The notes below the pieces were generated by a model. That model worked only from the letters and a program-made list of their open reading frames with translations, did no database searches and was not told the DNA's origin. This document shows positions 60,379 through 64,000 of a stretch of 64,000 nt of DNA, piece after piece. The stretch is from Bacillota bacterium (lineage in GTDB: Bacteria; Bacillota; UBA994; UBA5500), in assembly GCA_029781045.1 (NCBI GenBank), contig JAKOXL010000007.1, forward strand, positions 62,001 to 126,000, read 5' to 3'. The position numbers were made by a program, and so were the translations under genes. Position 1 is the stretch's first letter, and each line of letters opens with the position of its first letter.

Positions 60379-60669
60379 CTATTCTTCCTCAGGTTGCCTC
60401 TCCTTTTTACAGCCACACCACAAGCTCAAGACCAGTGCTATGCCGCCAACAATCAATGCCTGGCGCAAGAAACCCCGCCAGGGGCAACTGGCTATAGTAA
60501 CAATAGTCTTATCTTCTCGCTTTGTGGCTCCCTCCTGGCCGTCTTCCGATTTTGGCTGTACCACCGTTTCCTCCTGGTTGGGCAACAACTCCGGCCGACG
60601 AAAGCTCCACGGGAGATTGTTGCCTGCCAAGAGCGAGAAGATATTGATAATGGTTACATTGTTGTTCAT
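60379..60669 (-). CDS. Hypothetical protein with C-terminal membrane helix
   Basis: A 96-aa protein with a hydrophilic N-terminal part (MNNNVTIINIFSLL...PNQEETVVQPKSEDG) and one hydrophobic segment near the C-terminus (about 68-84, FLRQALIVGGIALVLSLWCG), followed by a charged tail. Family unknown. GGAGGTG lies 6 nt before the ATG, which decides between this frame and two opposing or overlapping long frames with no such site. Confidence 0.6.
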   Translation of the reverse strand: MNNNVTIINIFSLLAGNNLPWSFRRPELLPNQEETVVQPKSEDGQEGATKREDKTIVTIASCPWRGFLRQALIVGGIALVLSLWCGCKKERQPEEE

Positions 60670-60892
60670 CAGTCACACCTCCATAGCTTCTATTCGGTAT
60701 ACCAGATAAAAGTCCTATTGCCGGAATAAATATACGCCCGCCCGCATGTTGATATTGCCCCCTAATCTGCCACCCGCCGCAGAATCCACTCATGAGTGCC
60801 GTGGACTTAGTTTGTTGGCTTTGTATACAAAATACTTCAGAAATCGAGTTTTTTCGGCACGAGTTTTTCTTAAGAATAGAACATATTGCTAA
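60670..60892. other. Non-coding spacer upstream of membrane operon B
   Basis: About 220 nt between the divergent small gene and the promoter of the second membrane operon. I see no further gene or RNA. Confidence 0.45.
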
Positions 60893-60919
60893 AGGAATAT
60901 CTCTCTTCAGCAAGAATAT
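60893..60919 (+). promoter_or_regulatory. Sigma-H-like promoter of membrane operon B
   Basis: AGGAATA (60893-60899), an 11-nt spacer and CAAGAATAT (60911-60919). The downstream box contains GAATAT as in the sigma-H consensus. Spacing is the same as in front of operon A, although the sequences differ elsewhere. Confidence 0.5.
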
Positions 60920-60998
60920 TAAGTAATATACTAGCGGCAGCCGGTTGGATATTTATCCAAGCTGGTTGAATAGCCACAGGTTGAAAGGAGGTAACACG

Positions 60999-61769
60999 TT
61001 GACTAGCTACTTTGTTTTCGGCACTTTCCTTGTTTTAGGCGCTATCATCATCGGGGTGTTGATGGCAACCCACTCTGGTAAGATTGCTCCTAAAATCCGA
61101 CGCATCCCAGCCCTCGATTCCATCGAAGAAGCGGTGGGCAGGGCAACAGAAATGGGGCGGCCGGTGCACTATAGTCCTGGCTATGGTGAGATCACCACAT
61201 CCACAGCCCCCCAGACCTTCGCTTCCTTTGATGTACTTCGTTACGTTGTGACGCTAACCGCTCGTTACAACACCCAGCTCATCGTCACTTGCAAGTCACC
61301 TCAGTCGTTCCCCATTATCCAAGAGTTGGTGAGAGAGACCTATCTGGCAGCTGGTAAGCCCGACATGTTCCACGAAGATACGGTGCGTTTCATTTCCGAG
61401 GCCCAGTTTGCTTGGGCCGCTGGCGTACTTGGCATCTTCAACCGCGAGAAGGTGGCAGCCAATATTATGCTGGGCTACTTCATGGCAGAGTCCCTCCTCT
61501 TTGCTGAAGGCGGCGCACAAGTAGGTGCGATTCAAGTGGCCGGTACTGGTAACCTGGCACAAACCGCCTTCTTCGTGGCAGCCTGCGACTACACTCTCAT
61601 CGGTGAGGAACTCTATGCGGGCGGCGCTTACCTATCCAATGATCCGGGAAAGGTCGGTAACTTGGCTGGGCAAGACGTGGTTAAGTTCCTAACCATCGCC
61701 TTCATTGTTCTTGGCACAGTTCTAGCCACTTTCGAAAGCAATTGGCTCCTTGAACTGACTGCGAAGTAG
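60999..61769 (+). CDS. DUF6754-like membrane protein, first gene of operon B
   Basis: A 256-aa protein with anchors near residues 4-22 and 232-250 and a conserved middle domain. It is a paralogue (about 60% by eye) of the operon A product at 10864-11646. The start is TTG at 60999, chosen because AAAGGAGG lies 7 nt upstream and the alignment with the paralogue then begins at the same point. Shared segments include EEAVGRATEMG, YLAAG, AESLLFAE.GAQVGAIQVAGT and FFVAACDYTLIGEELYA. Function unknown. Confidence 0.86.
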   Translation: MTSYFVFGTFLVLGAIIIGVLMATHSGKIAPKIRRIPALDSIEEAVGRATEMGRPVHYSPGYGEITTSTAPQTFASFDVLRYVVTLTARYNTQLIVTCKSPQSFPIIQELVRETYLAAGKPDMFHEDTVRFISEAQFAWAAGVLGIFNREKVAANIMLGYFMAESLLFAEGGAQVGAIQVAGTGNLAQTAFFVAACDYTLIGEELYAGGAYLSNDPGKVGNLAGQDVVKFLTIAFIVLGTVLATFESNWLLELTAK

Positions 61770-61808
61770 AGATCACCTCAGGTATCGGACTATTAAGGGG
61801 GGAAGAAA

Positions 61809-62447
61809 GTGAAGAGAGGCGTTCCCTTGTTAATCGTGTTTGTAGTTGGCTTCGTCATGCTGACTACCTATTTCATCAAGAACCCAACGTTAGGTCAGGC
61901 CCGAACCCTATTGAACAACTGGGGCGTGATTGTCACGGCTTTCTCCGTAGGTCTGGCCTCCGTTAACATTCTACGCATTCACTCAGCCCGCATTGCCAAT
62001 CGTCGGTCTGGTTGGATCAACAGTGTGGCGCTGATTCTCACAATGTTCATCTTCATCGTTGTGGGCATTTACAGCCGTCATAACCCAGACAACAAGGCGG
62101 CTGCCCAGTTGTTTTCCAACCTATTTGACTATGCTTATAGCCCCTTCAGTGCCACCATGTACGCCATGATTGCCTTTTACGTGGCCTCCGCATCCTATCG
62201 GGCCTTCCGTATGCGCAGTTTTGAAGCCACCTTGCTCCTTACCGCCGCACTCCTGGTGATGCTGGGCAATGCACCTATAGCTGAGCAAATCTGGGATAAA
62301 TTCCCCGTAATCGGCAACTGGCTACTAAACGTTGTCAATACCACTGGTCAACGGGGCATTGCTATCGGCGTGGCTATTGGCGGTTTCGCCACCAGCCTAC
62401 GCATTCTCTTGGGCTTTGACCGTGGACACCTGGGATATGGCGAATAA
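61809..62447 (+). CDS. Second protein of membrane operon B, six predicted helices
   Basis: A 212-aa polytopic membrane protein, full-length paralogue of 10166-10816. It keeps the helix pattern and the motifs SVGLASVN, RIH, GWINS, AFYVASASYRAFRMR, LVMLGNAP and the end IGGFATSLRILLG. The extracellular or cytoplasmic loops differ more than the helices. Position 39 nt after the first gene; ribosome binding site GGGGGG upstream. Function unknown. Confidence 0.85.
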   Translation: MKRGVPLLIVFVVGFVMLTTYFIKNPTLGQARTLLNNWGVIVTAFSVGLASVNILRIHSARIANRRSGWINSVALILTMFIFIVVGIYSRHNPDNKAAAQLFSNLFDYAYSPFSATMYAMIAFYVASASYRAFRMRSFEATLLLTAALLVMLGNAPIAEQIWDKFPVIGNWLLNVVNTTGQRGIAIGVAIGGFATSLRILLGFDRGHLGYGE

Positions 62448-62468
62448 CCGGCAAAGGAGGTGCCATCT

Positions 62469-63296
62469 ATGTGGTTAGAGCGTTTACAAAACATCGACCG
62501 AAGGGTCATTTATACCGTATTGTTGATCGTTCTATTGGGGCCCATGATAAAGCCCATCGGTATACCACTGACGATAAACAAGACTACTTACCAGATGTAC
62601 AATCTAATCGAAAGCCTCAATCCGCAAAGCGACATTGTCATGTTAGCCATGGACTATTCGGTGGCTGGTGCGGCCGACGTGCATCCGCAAGCCGTTGCTG
62701 TCGCTAAGCACTTGGCCAACCGCGGTATCAAGATGGTCATGGTGGCTTTCGTTCCCGACGGCCCCATGCTGGCAGAGCGAGTATTAAACATTCTGGGTGA
62801 CCGGGTTACTTACGGCGAAGACATCGTCAACCTCGGCTATTTATCCGGTGGCGAATCGGCTGTCAAGAAGTTCATTGACGAGCCGGCAACCACGTTCCCC
62901 CGCGATCATCGAGGCAATGCCATCTCCAGCCTGCCAATAATGAGCAATATCAAGACTATCCACGACTTTAGTTTGATCGTCGATTTTCAGACCGGATCTC
63001 CCGGATATCAGGATTTCTTACGCCAGCTACCGGCCGGCGGACCCCTCTATGCGGCAGGTATCGTAACAGTTAGCGTGCCCAACGTTATGCCCTACCTTGA
63101 CTCGGGACAGTTCGCTGCCCTTCTGCCCGGCCTGCGGGGTGGCGCTGAATATGAAGTGTTAATTGGAGAACCGGGAGAAGGTGCAGCCCGTATGGATGCC
63201 CAGTCCCTTGGCCATATGGTTATTGTTACCTTCATCATCGTGGGCAATGTGGCTTACTTCTTCTCCAAGCGACAGGAAAAATCCGGTCGGAGGTGA
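62469..63296 (+). CDS. Third protein of membrane operon B, soluble domain between two anchors
   Basis: A 275-aa protein with membrane helices near residues 14-34 and 250-268 and a soluble alpha/beta domain between them. It is a paralogue of 9314-10129: LQNIDRRVIY, ADVHPQA, GGESAVKKF, SSLPIM, TVSVPNVMPY and MDAQSLGHM are conserved. ATG at 62469 has AAAGGAGGTG 6 nt upstream (a GTG at 62460 would overlap that site). No catalytic motif is recognised. Confidence 0.86.
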   Translation: MWLERLQNIDRRVIYTVLLIVLLGPMIKPIGIPLTINKTTYQMYNLIESLNPQSDIVMLAMDYSVAGAADVHPQAVAVAKHLANRGIKMVMVAFVPDGPMLAERVLNILGDRVTYGEDIVNLGYLSGGESAVKKFIDEPATTFPRDHRGNAISSLPIMSNIKTIHDFSLIVDFQTGSPGYQDFLRQLPAGGPLYAAGIVTVSVPNVMPYLDSGQFAALLPGLRGGAEYEVLIGEPGEGAARMDAQSLGHMVIVTFIIVGNVAYFFSKRQEKSGRR

Positions 63297-63302
63297 TCGA
63301 GA

Positions 63303-63941
63303 ATGAACGTATCAACTAACCCCTGGATCTGGTTTATGGGCATAGGAATGCTCTCCTTATACTCCTTTATCTATAAGGAAAACCCCATCTACCGGCTGTT
63401 CGAGCATATCTACGTGGGAGCCAGTGTAGGGTATACTTTCGTCACCGCTTATGGCAACATCATCGATCAAGCTTGGACACCTCTAACTACAGAGGGGAAA
63501 CTCAATCTCCTGGTGCCGATTATTCTGGGCTTGATGCTTTACACCCGCTACTTTAAACCTATTGCCTGGATCAGCCGTTGGCCCATGTCGTTCCTCATGG
63601 GACTAGGGATAGGCGTTTCCACCTATGGTCTGTTGGAGTCACAGCTCATAGCCCAATCAAAGGCTGCCATGATGCCCTTGTTCGTGAAGAGCAGCGAAGG
63701 AGCCTTGCTCTTAGGCCGCTCAATCAACAACATTATTATGATTCTCGGTGTTCTGGGCGTGCTGTTCTATTTCTTCTTCTCAGTGGAACACAAAGGGCCG
63801 GTACGCCGCATGGCTAGTCTGGGCCGCATGGTTATGATGATCACCTTCGGTGTGGCCTTCGGTAACGTGGTTATGGGACGTATTTCTCTGCTACTAGGTA
63901 CCATAAGTGACATCTTTGGCACCTGGCTAGGTATTATCTAG
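63303..63941 (+). CDS. Fourth protein of membrane operon B, six predicted helices
   Basis: A 212-aa polytopic membrane protein, paralogue of 8675-9277 with an extra ~10 residues in one loop (about 120-130, FVKSSEGALLLG). The last 45 residues, MMITFGVAFGNVVMGRISLLLG and onward, are the most conserved part. The ATG lies 6 nt after the preceding stop with GGAGGTGA. It ends operon B; a broken terminator and an IS element follow. Confidence 0.86.
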   Translation: MNVSTNPWIWFMGIGMLSLYSFIYKENPIYRLFEHIYVGASVGYTFVTAYGNIIDQAWTPLTTEGKLNLLVPIILGLMLYTRYFKPIAWISRWPMSFLMGLGIGVSTYGLLESQLIAQSKAAMMPLFVKSSEGALLLGRSINNIIMILGVLGVLFYFFFSVEHKGPVRRMASLGRMVMMITFGVAFGNVVMGRISLLLGTISDIFGTWLGII

Positions 63942-63969
63942 CTTGAGCAACAAGAAGGGGCTGTCTTAA

Positions 63970-64000
63970 TGATCTGCACCCCAAATGTTGGACAGATTAT
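63970..64000. mobile_element. Left end of an IS150-like (IS3-family) element, cut by the window edge
   Basis: From 63970 the sequence TGATCTGCACCCC...GTTGGACAGAT parallels the recalled IS150 terminus TGTACTGCACCC...GTTGGAC. Only 31 nt are in the window, so no transposase can be seen. The 13 nt before it look like the first arm of a terminator. Confidence 0.55.

Noticed and set aside
60340-60913. Three overlapping long frames around 60.3-60.9 kb
   Set aside because: Only the minus-strand frame at 60379-60669 has a ribosome binding site; the plus-strand and longer minus-strand frames do not.
1-64000. CRISPR array, prophage or rRNA
   Set aside because: No spaced direct repeats, phage structural genes or rRNA sequence were seen.

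Overview
The window comes from a spore-forming Gram-positive bacterium (Bacillota, probably a Clostridia-like lineage; the species cannot be named from this sequence). The evidence is a SleB/YpeB germination pair, an alpha/beta-type SASP, YtaF, strong AGGAGG ribosome binding sites, TPP and yybP-ykoY riboswitches, sigma-A and sigma-H-like promoters, and the ancestral polA-mutM-ytaF-coaE order. About two thirds of the genes lie on the minus strand. Base composition looks moderately GC-rich throughout, and no prophage, rRNA or CRISPR array was seen.

Layout. 0-8.5 kb: holA, comEC, ypeB, sleB, a small Cys protein, comEA and a PhoPR-like two-component system (all minus). 8.6-11.7 kb: a minus-strand four-gene operon of uncharacterised membrane proteins (first copy). 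11.8-14.8 kb: a GAF-GGDEF diguanylate cyclase and an M20 amidohydrolase, divergent. 15-18 kb: an unusual MurA, then a manganese-type riboswitch driving an ion-transporter-superfamily permease. 18-24 kb: NYN protein, histidine kinase, RlmM-like methyltransferase, cytoplasmic amidase, small membrane protein and nicotinate phosphoribosyltransferase. 24-31.6 kb: two tRNA-Leu genes, lytic transglycosylase, coaE, ytaF, mutM, polA, an ECF sigma/anti-sigma pair and yhbY. 31.8-38.1 kb: a third tRNA-Leu, CopA with a CsoR-like operator, DUF1540 and Amidase_6 proteins, YibE/F. 38.1-46.3 kb: aldo/keto reductase, pfkA, a DUF2007-like protein, PgpA-like protein, dnaE, an orphan promoter-to-terminator unit and an HD-GYP phosphodiesterase. 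46.4-55.7 kb: AlaX, ABC-F ATPase, P1 peptidase, tautomerase, SASP, a rubredoxin-like peptide, a PerR/Fur regulator, NptA-type transporter and a 2-hydroxyacid dehydrogenase. 55.7-59.9 kb: asparaginase, then a TPP-riboswitch thiamine-precursor uptake operon (ThiY, thiamine-binding protein, ThiX, ThiZ). 61-63.9 kb: a second, plus-strand copy of the four-gene membrane operon. The window ends inside the left end of an IS150-like (IS3-family) element.

The most interesting system is the pair of paralogous four-gene membrane operons (8675-11646 minus; 60999-63941 plus). Both keep the same gene order: a DUF6754-like protein, a six-helix protein, a protein with one soluble domain between two membrane anchors, and a second six-helix protein. 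I cannot assign a function. Both copies are preceded by sigma-H-like elements (AGGA box, 11-nt spacer, GAA-containing box). The same element precedes the neighbouring diguanylate cyclase and amidohydrolase, so a shared transition-phase or early-sporulation programme is a testable idea.

Other points worth attention: a MurA with Asp in place of the catalytic Cys; a Mn riboswitch in front of a transporter of a family not usually linked to manganese; two small genes whose ribosome binding site is one arm of a strong hairpin; and a terminator family with a conserved loop, one member of which seems to be split by the IS element.
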